Shown: piece after piece, positions 27,301-33,123 of the stretch
Layout of the letters: every line of letters starts with the position of its first letter
How positions within the stretch are numbered: the stretch's first letter is position 1
Assembly: GCA_947565915.1 (NCBI GenBank)
Contig: CANOHY010000015.1
Coordinates: 1 to 45,602, forward strand
Direction of reading: 5' to 3'
Source of the DNA: an uncultured Eggerthellaceae bacterium
Lineage (GTDB): Bacteria > Actinomycetota > Coriobacteriia > Coriobacteriales > Eggerthellaceae
DNA length: 45,602 bases
Translations under genes and position numbers: made by a program
Notes under the pieces: model-generated
The model's database searches: none
The model's input: only the letters and a program-made list of their open reading frames with translations
Told to the model about the DNA's origin: nothing

Positions 27301-27870
27301 GAGGTGTTCAAGCTGGAAGAGGTGGACGACCGCGTCAAGCTGACGCTGCTCAAGACGCTGGATGGCCCGCTTCCCATGGATGGCGCTTACCCGCACGCCG
27401 TGAATGCTGCCATTGCCACCGAGCATTTCGACCCCAACGACGACCTCGAGAAGATTTCGGAGCTCTACAACCGCGGCGATCGCAAGCTGAAGCGCGCGCT
27501 GGCCGAAGCCTTCGTGGACCAGCAGCTGAACCAATCCGAGAACGCCGTGAAGCTTTCCATGGACATGCTGGCCGACATCGCCTGGCGCATGCGCAACGAG
27601 CGGCAAGAGATGCTCAGGTTCATTGCTGGGCAGCTGGAAGGCCGCGAGCCGGTTCCCACGCGCTTCGAGGTGCGCACCGTGTTCGAACGTGCGAACCTGC
27701 GCGAATACGTGGAGCTTATCGATGGGCCCTCGGCGGTGATTCCCCAAACGCCCGCGGACAATGTGCTGCTTGAAGCCTTGGCAGGGCTCGACATGGCGGG
27801 CAAGCAAGCGGGCAAGGCCGACTGGCAAGGGCAACGGCGCATCAACTCCAAGGGCTACACGCGCAAATAA
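24400..27870 (+). CDS. Large membrane P-loop NTPase, YobI/KAP-like
   Basis: A 1156-residue protein. The ATG at 24400 follows GGAGGA by seven bases; an ATG 11 codons upstream lacks a site. Walker A GAPGSGKST is at residues 50-58. Two membrane helices (about 128-154 and 156-177) lie between it and Walker B VIFDDLDTF (about 226-234), which is the topology of KAP-type NTPases. Beyond about residue 480 the protein is a long, helix-rich, acidic region with loosely repeated segments and no recognised catalytic domain. The overall plan fits the YobI-like P-loop NTPase group. Roles of this group are largely unknown; related KAP and STAND NTPases include phage-exclusion proteins, so a defence role is possible but not shown. 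It stands alone, with hairpin and palindromic repeats after its stop. Confidence 0.75.
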   Translation: MTSTINAAHTGPALLPLTPAELTPDELAAYDRQFSLVFSDPSLRNIAVSGAPGSGKSTVMNSWRKAHPDHGWLQISLANFASEEESPSPSAIEDALINQIVGKMDLRRAPKTRFRKDMARPWTTDFAHAIIGAAFIALTIFLVWVLTLIPSSRPSMVLVVLAAIAWFACIIYGIYRIGRTNAIGRMAKRLHIDPGHIEVGSDEGLPLQRYMSDLVYLFDTSRYDTVIFDDLDTFDYLPLFQQLRQLNDLANESRKDGRQPLRFFYLVNDGMFDNPHDRAKFFDYIITVIPYIDPSNSLALFREGLEGVGIHASDEFLYELSLFIDDPRILRDLVNEAHHYKSVLFADSQLTDGDTERLLSLLAYKTLFPRDFELLQVDQGYVNALLRSRGIIVEQATAQNTREAEALAKELKTGNVIDEEALQMRIDQIEGENLRYSRMTLAQLLASSPDADAIFSEPPYVHGLDGAYLSEVLASPHFPLIKFLIMRGWIDDTHERFMSNFYSDSISVRDREFLMNVFQGRPTDSTYQVENPNAVLGRLDADTLSWSNAKNFSLLTYLLHHGPDEKIEAVFTGIRHDQGLEWLLEYTESSNFDGEVFEEMERQLPGSIKQMLQDPQIDTTRKRRFAHRVLAFGPAVLEDASIRDALHGFAVADLAFLQVEIAKPLTIANGLQAIGYNPTDIYTDGVSRKLLHFVFTKKLFEPTAPFLDSLTSAIIDAAPALESGYLVTRLYDIDDDLLREVIEENTDLFVRTLLENSERNLTESSEAVAWLLNSPNLSEDVARAYIEAISESTSVEDVKAIESPIYQALLLDKGRVKPTSENILDYYEANGDRINEHLGHLINDNPFPTELTMGFAEEHFGGDESGFLTALIESPYISNEKLTEIAQVYRAQFNHFGIEGLSDERIELLIQLGVIRPTADNLEFVRMNNPAAAKCFALLDPAAYLKLVVPDEDGAEAKCSLDVAEACEVFKLEEVDDRVKLTLLKTLDGPLPMDGAYPHAVNAAIATEHFDPNDDLEKISELYNRGDRKLKRALAEAFVDQQLNQSENAVKLSMDMLADIAWRMRNERQEMLRFIAGQLEGREPVPTRFEVRTVFERANLREYVELIDGPSAVIPQTPADNVLLEALAGLDMAGKQAGKADWQGQRRINSKGYTRK

Positions 27871-27907
27871 GATAGGGATTGGCCTCAGCACGCTCGGCAA
27901 ATCCTCG

Positions 27908-27934
27908 CGCTAAAGCACTTTAAGTGCTATAGCG
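27908..27934 (+). terminator. Hairpin after the NTPase gene, possible terminator
   Basis: CGCTA-A-AGCACTT, one T, AAGTGCT-A-TAGCG: 12 paired bases with one A/A mismatch, 38 bases after the stop codon. There is no T-run after it, so it may be a Rho-assisted stop or an mRNA-stabilising hairpin rather than an intrinsic terminator. Its CTAAAGCACTT is repeated in the neighbouring palindrome copy D. Confidence 0.4.
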
Positions 27935-27953
27935 ACCGTTTAGGTACTGGCTT

Positions 27954-28033
27954 GTTGCGCACAGCTAAAGCACTTCGAAACAGCCTTCGGCCGCTTTTGC
28001 ATTCGTGATTTTTGGAAATGCCGAGTCGCGTTG
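27954..28033. repeat. Dispersed imperfect palindrome, copy D (inverted, degenerate)
   Basis: Read on the minus strand this 80 bp stretch begins CAACGCGACTCGGCATTTCC and ends CTTTAGCTGTGCGCAAC, matching the arms of the other copies; the middle is AAAAGCGGCCGAAGGCTG. It is in the opposite orientation to copy C, 45 bases away, so the two form an outward/inward pair in the gap between convergent genes. Confidence 0.6.
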
Positions 28034-28077
28034 AAAGCTGACTCTTCTAAAACCAATCCTTTTGCCTGCACAAATGA

Positions 28078-28173
28078 TGGCCTGATGTGACATAGCTATT
28101 GCTGGAGCGCACAAGCGCAGGCGTTAGCGCCGTAGCGCTTGGCGGCGAAGCTTTAGCTGTGCGCATTAGGCCA
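28078..28173. repeat. Dispersed imperfect palindrome, copy C
   Basis: 96 bp hairpin bounded by TGGCCT/AGGCCA. The left arm has TGATGTGACATAGC, the right arm CTTTAGCTGTGCGCATTA. The signature GTGACAYRGC / GCYGTGCGC is shared with copies A and B, while the central part (AAGCGCAGGCGTTAGCGCC) is different. It lies downstream of two convergent genes. Confidence 0.65.
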
Positions 28174-28210
28174 GCGTTTGCGCAGGATCTCAATCAATGA
28201 CTACCAAATA

Positions 28211-28245
28211 GAAGATGCCCTGGTCAGGAAGGCCAGGGCATCTTC
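28211..28245 (-). terminator. Strong terminator hairpin of the zinc-ribbon gene
   Basis: Perfect 13-bp stem GAAGATGCCCTGG / CCAGGGCATCTTC with a 9-base loop, 24 bases after the stop of the leftward zinc-ribbon gene. On the minus strand it is followed by TATTTGG. A perfect stem between convergent genes could serve both directions. Confidence 0.65.
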
Positions 28246-28269
28246 TCAGGGGAACTGTATTGCGCGAGA

Positions 28270-29457
28270 CTACTGGATGGGTTTCGAGTAGTCCGTTGCG
28301 AATCCCGTGCCTATGACGGTTTCAGCTTGAAGCGCGGAAGTATCTTCTACCAGCGCATCCAGCTTGCCCTCGCCCGACTCCTGAGCCCACTCGGGAGCCG
28401 TGCGCGCAACCCAGTGGCCCACCGCACGATAGGTGAACAGGTTCGCGAACATGTCGAACATGGCGTTCACCACGTAGATCAGCAGGAGCATGAACACAAC
28501 GATGAGCACCACGCCGCTCACCATGGAAACAGCGCTCTGCAGGCTGCCATAGCCCGAGCCGTACATCATGTACATGGGGTTCATGTAGCGCCCCATGCTC
28601 GACATAGCACTCGTAGCCCCACCATACCCGATGGCGCCGATGATGGCATACAGGATGACCACGATGATGCCCTTCACGATGCCCACGATGATGTTGGGCA
28701 GAAGCGAGGCTGCCATCAGGCTGCCCATGGAACGACGGAAGCAGCCCCATACGAGTTTCACGTTGAAGCCCGACTCCAAATACCCCGTCACGGCCATGCG
28801 CACCACGCAGGCATCAACGGCCGGCATGAAGAACAAAAGCGTGAACACCACAGCCGCAAGTATCAGGATGGTAAGGATGACGATGCCGAGAACGATGTTC
28901 AGCATGGCGAAGAGACCCGAAATCAGGCAGATTCCCGCTACCAGCACGATGCCATAGGCGCATGTGAGCGAGAACGAGATGAGGAACGCGAAGAAGCCCG
29001 TGGCGAACTCGTGCTTGCGGAAGATGCGATCAGGCAACGACTCGCGCTTGCCGAAGGAGAGCTCGCGTGCCCACCGCAGGCAATAGCCATCCACAGCGAA
29101 ATTCAGAATGGGCACAACCGCCACCAGGCAAAGCGTGAGCACGCGCTTGAACCAATTCGGCGAGCTGGTTATATCGTGCCAAGCCGCGCCCATGCACCCT
29201 TCGACGCGAACAGGTGCCTGATAGGCGCCAGCCTGAGGAGCATACTGCTGCTGAGGCTGCTGCGGACGTCCGTAATTCGGCTGCTGGTATTGCTGCTGAG
29301 CCTGAGGCTGAGGCTGGGCCGATGCAGCCTGCTGCGGTTGCGGCTGCGGTGCCGAAGCCGCAGCGGCAACAGGCTTGGAAGCGGCAAGCGGCTTGCCGCA
29401 TTTTGCACAGAACTGAGCAGTGTCTGCGTTCTGTGCTCCGCAAGACATACAAAACAT
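28270..29457 (-). CDS. Zinc-ribbon membrane protein with DUF4013-like domain
   Basis: A 395-residue protein. Residues 3-20 form a zinc ribbon (Cys3-x2-Cys6, Cys17-x2-Cys20, in CMSCGAQ and CAKCGKPL). A Gln/Ala/Pro-rich linker of about 70 residues follows, then a polytopic membrane region of about six segments with YCLRWARELSFGKRESLPD, which resembles DUF4013 proteins. The function of that family is unknown. The ATG at 29457 has AAGGGA seven bases upstream. It is the last gene of a leftward cluster that starts near 33.0 kb, separated from the next gene upstream by 150 bases, and is closed by a strong terminator. Confidence 0.8.
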   Translation of the reverse strand: MFCMSCGAQNADTAQFCAKCGKPLAASKPVAAAASAPQPQPQQAASAQPQPQAQQQYQQPNYGRPQQPQQQYAPQAGAYQAPVRVEGCMGAAWHDITSSPNWFKRVLTLCLVAVVPILNFAVDGYCLRWARELSFGKRESLPDRIFRKHEFATGFFAFLISFSLTCAYGIVLVAGICLISGLFAMLNIVLGIVILTILILAAVVFTLLFFMPAVDACVVRMAVTGYLESGFNVKLVWGCFRRSMGSLMAASLLPNIIVGIVKGIIVVILYAIIGAIGYGGATSAMSSMGRYMNPMYMMYGSGYGSLQSAVSMVSGVVLIVVFMLLLIYVVNAMFDMFANLFTYRAVGHWVARTAPEWAQESGEGKLDALVEDTSALQAETVIGTGFATDYSKPIQ

Positions 29458-29607
29458 AGGCTATCCCTTCTTGCAAGGTCGCTCGCAAATAGCGACAACG
29501 TATACGAAACCGAAATATCGTAGCACTAAATAAAGCGCACTGGTAAGACTACCGCCTTAAGCTTGGTGCATGAGAGACAAGGGGGTCAGGGCGAACTCCA
29601 GTGACGC

Positions 29608-30495
29608 TCATAAATACCTTGCAAGCTGCTCTATATAGGTGGGATTGGTGCCACAGCAGCCGCCGATTATGGTAGCGCCCGCATCGATGAGCTTGCCAAC
29701 GCTGTGCGCGTATTCATTCGGCCCCACGGGATAGGTTACCGATTCACCATCCACGATGGGCATGCCCGCATTTGCCTGCGCAATAAGCGGCGCCTCGACC
29801 ACAGCGCGCATCTGCTCGATTATCGGAAGCATCTCATCGGGCCCCAGCGAGCAGTTCGCACCCACCGCATCGGCCCCTGCCTCTACGAGCGTCTTGGCCG
29901 CCTGTTCGGCAGTTGCACCCATGAAGGTGCGCCCTCCTTCGCCGAAGCTCATGGAAGCGAACACCGGCAAGCTCGAATGCTCTTTAGCTGCTTGCACGGC
30001 AAGCACGGCTTCATCCGAATCGGCCATGGTCTCAATCGCAATCAAATCAGCCCCGGCCACCTCTGCTGCCTTGGCTTGCCGCGCAAAGCGCTCGTAAGCC
30101 TCATCGGCCGATAGCTCGCCATAAGGCTCCAGCAACTCGCCCGTAGGCCCTATGTCGGCTGCCACGAGAAGCGGTCCAGCTGCACGCGCGCACGCCACCG
30201 CTGCCACGAAGAGCTCCTCGATGCTCGGGCTCTCAGCCGATTGCTCGCGCGATGCGCGAAACGTGTTCGTGGTAGCAACCTGGCTGCCTGCTTCCACATA
30301 GGCGCGGTGGATAGCGGTTATGGCTGCAGAGTCCGAAAGGCAGAGAAGCTCAGCAGGCTGCGACGAGGCTAACCCGCGCGCCTGCAGCATGGTGCCGAAG
30401 CCACCATCGAAGAGCAGCAATTGATTCTGGAAAAGGACGCGCTCCAGAAGTTCATCTGGAGCGCATGCATTCGAAGCCCTGTCAATCGAAGCCAT
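29608..30495 (-). CDS. Homocysteine S-methyltransferase family protein (stand-alone MetH-type N-terminal module)
   Basis: The 295-residue TIM-barrel protein corresponds to the homocysteine-binding module of methionine synthase, without folate, cobalamin or reactivation domains. It has LLLFDGGFGTMLQARGL, the zinc-binding Cys215 in GANCSLGP and Cys280-Cys281 in GGCCGTNP. Such modules transfer a methyl group to homocysteine to give methionine; the donor could be S-methylmethionine, betaine or a separate methyl-corrinoid protein, and no partner is nearby. The ATG at 30495 is 6 bases past the yebC stop and uses the GAGGAAGAG at the end of yebC as its ribosome-binding site, so the two are coupled. 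Confidence 0.9.
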   Translation of the reverse strand: MASIDRASNACAPDELLERVLFQNQLLLFDGGFGTMLQARGLASSQPAELLCLSDSAAITAIHRAYVEAGSQVATTNTFRASREQSAESPSIEELFVAAVACARAAGPLLVAADIGPTGELLEPYGELSADEAYERFARQAKAAEVAGADLIAIETMADSDEAVLAVQAAKEHSSLPVFASMSFGEGGRTFMGATAEQAAKTLVEAGADAVGANCSLGPDEMLPIIEQMRAVVEAPLIAQANAGMPIVDGESVTYPVGPNEYAHSVGKLIDAGATIIGGCCGTNPTYIEQLARYL

Positions 30496-30501
30496 GAGGC
30501 C

Positions 30502-31305
30502 CTACTCTTCCTCGAGTGCCTCGGCAATCTCGTCGGTGATGTCCATGGTGTGATAGACGTTCTGCAGATCCTCGAGCTCTTCCAGACGGTCGATCAAGCG
30601 CATCACCTTGCGCGCATCGCTCACATCCACCGCTTGCGGGTTGTTCGCGATCATCGTAAGCTCGGCACCCTTGGTCTCGATGCCCATGTCGTGCAGCGCG
30701 TTCTTCACAGCAGCCAAATCGGTGGGCGCGGTGTAGACGATCCACTCGTCATCGGCATCCTCGTAGTCGTCGCCACCAGCTTCGGCCACGGCCATCATGA
30801 ACTCATCCTCATCGGCGGCAGCACCATTCGGGCCATAAGGGTTCTTCTTGTCGCCCGTCTCGACTTGCTTGGACACCATGATCTGCCCCTTGCGGTCGAA
30901 CATGTAGGCAACCGAGCCCGATGTGCCCAAGTTGCCACCATGGTGATTGAACGCAGCACGCACATCTGCAGCTGTGCGATTGCGATTGTCGGTAAGGGCA
31001 TCGCAGTAGATGGCAACGCCGCAAGGACCGTAGCCCTCGTATACGACGGTTTCGTAATTGGCCGCATCCTTGCCCGAGCCAAAAGCCTTGTCGATGGCCG
31101 TCTTGATCTTGTCCTTGGGAAGCGAGTAGCCCTTCGCCTTCTCGATGGCAGCTGCCAGCGAAGCGTTGTTGTCGGGGTTGGGGTCACCACCCTCTTTCGC
31201 CGCTACCGTGATGTTGCGCGCAAGCTTGCTGAACAGCGCTGAACGCTTCGCGTCCTGAGCTGCCTTGCGATGCTTGGTGGTTGCCCATTTCGAATGCCCT
31301 GACAT
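30502..31305 (-). CDS. yebC: YebC/TACO1-family protein
   Basis: The 267-residue protein starts MSGHSKWATTKHRKAAQDAK and has the family motifs ARNITVAAKEGG, YEGYGPCGVAIYCDALTDN and NLGTSGSVAYMFD. YebC proteins bind DNA as regulators or, as shown for some members, act on ribosomes stalled at proline runs. At 267 residues it is slightly longer than usual (about 245) because of a small acidic insert around GDKKNPYGPNGAAADEDE. Start ATG follows AAGGATAG. Confidence 0.96.
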   Translation of the reverse strand: MSGHSKWATTKHRKAAQDAKRSALFSKLARNITVAAKEGGDPNPDNNASLAAAIEKAKGYSLPKDKIKTAIDKAFGSGKDAANYETVVYEGYGPCGVAIYCDALTDNRNRTAADVRAAFNHHGGNLGTSGSVAYMFDRKGQIMVSKQVETGDKKNPYGPNGAAADEDEFMMAVAEAGGDDYEDADDEWIVYTAPTDLAAVKNALHDMGIETKGAELTMIANNPQAVDVSDARKVMRLIDRLEELEDLQNVYHTMDITDEIAEALEEE

Positions 31306-31352
31306 AACTATCCTTCCGATCTGCCTTCTTCAAGCCAACGAATCATTCTAAT

Positions 31353-32576
31353 CTAGCGCATCGTGATGTACACGTAAATAATGCGCACGGTATCGTTCAG
31401 GTTGCCCGTGACATTCGCCGTGGTGTAGTCGTAGGACAACACGGCCGACCACGTGCAGGGAATGCCATTCACTTCCACATCGCCCTCGAACGAGCTGCGC
31501 TCCGATTTCGCCGTCTTCCCATCGCTCGCATACGTGGTGTAGGCCATGATGTCTTCGGGCAGAACAGCCGAACCTGCAGGGATGTTCACGCCAGCTTTCG
31601 CAAGCGTGCCCTCCACCACGTGGTCCTCGCGCACGGCCGTGGCAAAGCTATGCGAGCCGAAGCCCAAGGCCGAAGCCGAGGCAGAGTATCCCGCCTGCCG
31701 TACGCGCCCGTCTTCGCCCAAGCCCAGATACACCGTGGGCGTGCCCGTCTTCGAATCAGCCGATTCCTCGGTAAGAGCGATGTTCAAGCTGGTCTTGATG
31801 GGGTTGCCCTCTTCGCTCACCTCGCGATTGGAAGTAACCAGGGCACCATGGCCGATAGAAGCGATGGCCTCGTCTTGCGTCATGCCCAAAAGCGTTGCCA
31901 GATTGGGCACGTCGGCCAAACGCGTGAGCGACTCTTTCGCGTCGTTGGTTTGCTCGATGGAGGAAGCAGAAGACGACTCGGTGGTGGTGTCCTGCGTTTG
32001 CTGGGCGGCCTCGTGCTGGCTGTTCGAGATGGTCTTGAACGCGAAATAGCCCAGAGCGCCCACTACGATAAGAAGCAGGACGAGCAGCACGATGAGCACC
32101 TTGCGCGTGCGCTTTGACTTCTTCATGCGAGGCGTGAGCTCTTTCTCGGGCGCAGCATGGCGGCCATGCTTGGAACCCTTCTGCTTGCTCCCTGCCTTGC
32201 TGGTAGCTTCCTTCTGCTCGCGCGCAGGAGCCTTGTCGTCGCCTTCGTCTTCGACAAGTTCAATCTCATCGAACTCTTCGACCTCATCAGCGACATTCCC
32301 GCCATCGAAGGAGCTGTCGGCTTCTTCTTCGCTGGTGCCCGATTCGGCATCCCAGTCGAAGTCGGACCACTTGCTCCCATTGGCCCAGTGATGATCGACC
32401 GCATCCTTCGGCGGTATGGCCCCAAAGGCATTGGTGAGCCCAAGCGGGTCATCTTCTTTGTCGTAGTCTACGGATTGAGGACCTCTCACCGGTGCGAAGG
32501 CGTCCGTGAGGTCGATGGGATTGTCATCTTTGTCGAACAGGCGACTGCTCGAGCTATGACTTCTGCGTCTTGGCAT
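31353..32576 (-). CDS. Single-pass membrane protein of unknown function with repeated LTxAF motif
   Basis: A 407-residue protein I cannot assign. The N-terminal half is cytoplasmic by charge, acidic and disordered, with a short motif used twice: DNPIDLTDAFAPV near residue 18 and DDPLGLTNAFGAI near residue 43. A basic patch (RMKKSKRTRK) precedes one membrane helix (about 160-180, VLIVLLVLLLIVVGALGYFAF). The C-terminal extracellular part (about 185-407) begins Ser/Thr/Gln-rich and then looks folded, with TLLGMTQDEAIASIGHGALV. AGGGAGAA precedes the ATG. It lies 47 bases upstream of yebC in the same direction, and 49 bases downstream of another membrane protein. Confidence 0.8.
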   Translation of the reverse strand: MPRRRSHSSSSRLFDKDDNPIDLTDAFAPVRGPQSVDYDKEDDPLGLTNAFGAIPPKDAVDHHWANGSKWSDFDWDAESGTSEEEADSSFDGGNVADEVEEFDEIELVEDEGDDKAPAREQKEATSKAGSKQKGSKHGRHAAPEKELTPRMKKSKRTRKVLIVLLVLLLIVVGALGYFAFKTISNSQHEAAQQTQDTTTESSSASSIEQTNDAKESLTRLADVPNLATLLGMTQDEAIASIGHGALVTSNREVSEEGNPIKTSLNIALTEESADSKTGTPTVYLGLGEDGRVRQAGYSASASALGFGSHSFATAVREDHVVEGTLAKAGVNIPAGSAVLPEDIMAYTTYASDGKTAKSERSSFEGDVEVNGIPCTWSAVLSYDYTTANVTGNLNDTVRIIYVYITMR

Positions 32577-32625
32577 CGTATTCTCCCTGTTTACCCGCTT
32601 ATCAGAAGGTACTTAGCTAGCAATT

Positions 32626-33009
32626 CTAACGCAGCACGGCAAAGTAGTAGGCTATCGCGACGATAATCAGCACTATTGCCGCAATAATTACTAATTTTTG
32701 CGCGAGCGGTGCCTTCGTGCCCTTGAGGTCTTCAAGCGTGGTCTCTCGATACCCATCATCGGCAGGCTTCTGACGCTTGGGCTGCTTGGGTTGCGCTGCC
32801 TGCGCTTGCTGCTGGGGTTGCGCGGCCTTCCCGCCTTGCGCTTGCTCCTCGCCTTGCGCGGGTTGCTGGGACTGCGCTTGCTCGTTGCTTTGCTCAGGCT
32901 GCTCGGGCGAATCGGGTTTGGGTTGTGCCGACACCCCTGCGTAGATCACCTCGTCGGCCTGGTCGCTGGACGTAACCTTGATATGAGAAAACCCTTGCTC
33001 GTTAGCCAT
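32626..33009 (-). CDS. Small tail-anchored membrane protein of unknown function
   Basis: 127 residues, starting MANEQGFSHIKVTSSDQADE, from the ATG at 33009 with GGAAGGTGG just upstream; a longer in-frame start at 33072 is not supported. The middle third is Gln/Pro/Glu/Ala-rich. The C-terminus is one hydrophobic helix (KLVIIAAIVLIIVAIAYYFA) followed by VLR, so it should be tail-anchored with its bulk in the cytoplasm. No family recognised. It heads the leftward cluster that continues through yebC. Confidence 0.75.
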   Translation of the reverse strand: MANEQGFSHIKVTSSDQADEVIYAGVSAQPKPDSPEQPEQSNEQAQSQQPAQGEEQAQGGKAAQPQQQAQAAQPKQPKRQKPADDGYRETTLEDLKGTKAPLAQKLVIIAAIVLIIVAIAYYFAVLR

Positions 33010-33040
33010 GAGGCCACCTTCCACAATCAACGAAAAGGTT

Positions 33041-33046
33041 ATTATA
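33041..33046 (-). promoter_or_regulatory. -10 element of the leftward membrane protein/yebC cluster
   Basis: A consensus TATAAT on the minus strand (33046-33041) gives a start near 33034 and a leader of about 25 bases. No good -35 is visible at the expected distance. Confidence 0.4.
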
Positions 33047-33123
33047 GCGTGCAGCTTCCCTTGCGCTTGCATGCCCTATGCTAAGGTTACGTCGAATAGG
33101 GCAGCTTCTAGATTGGAGACGAT

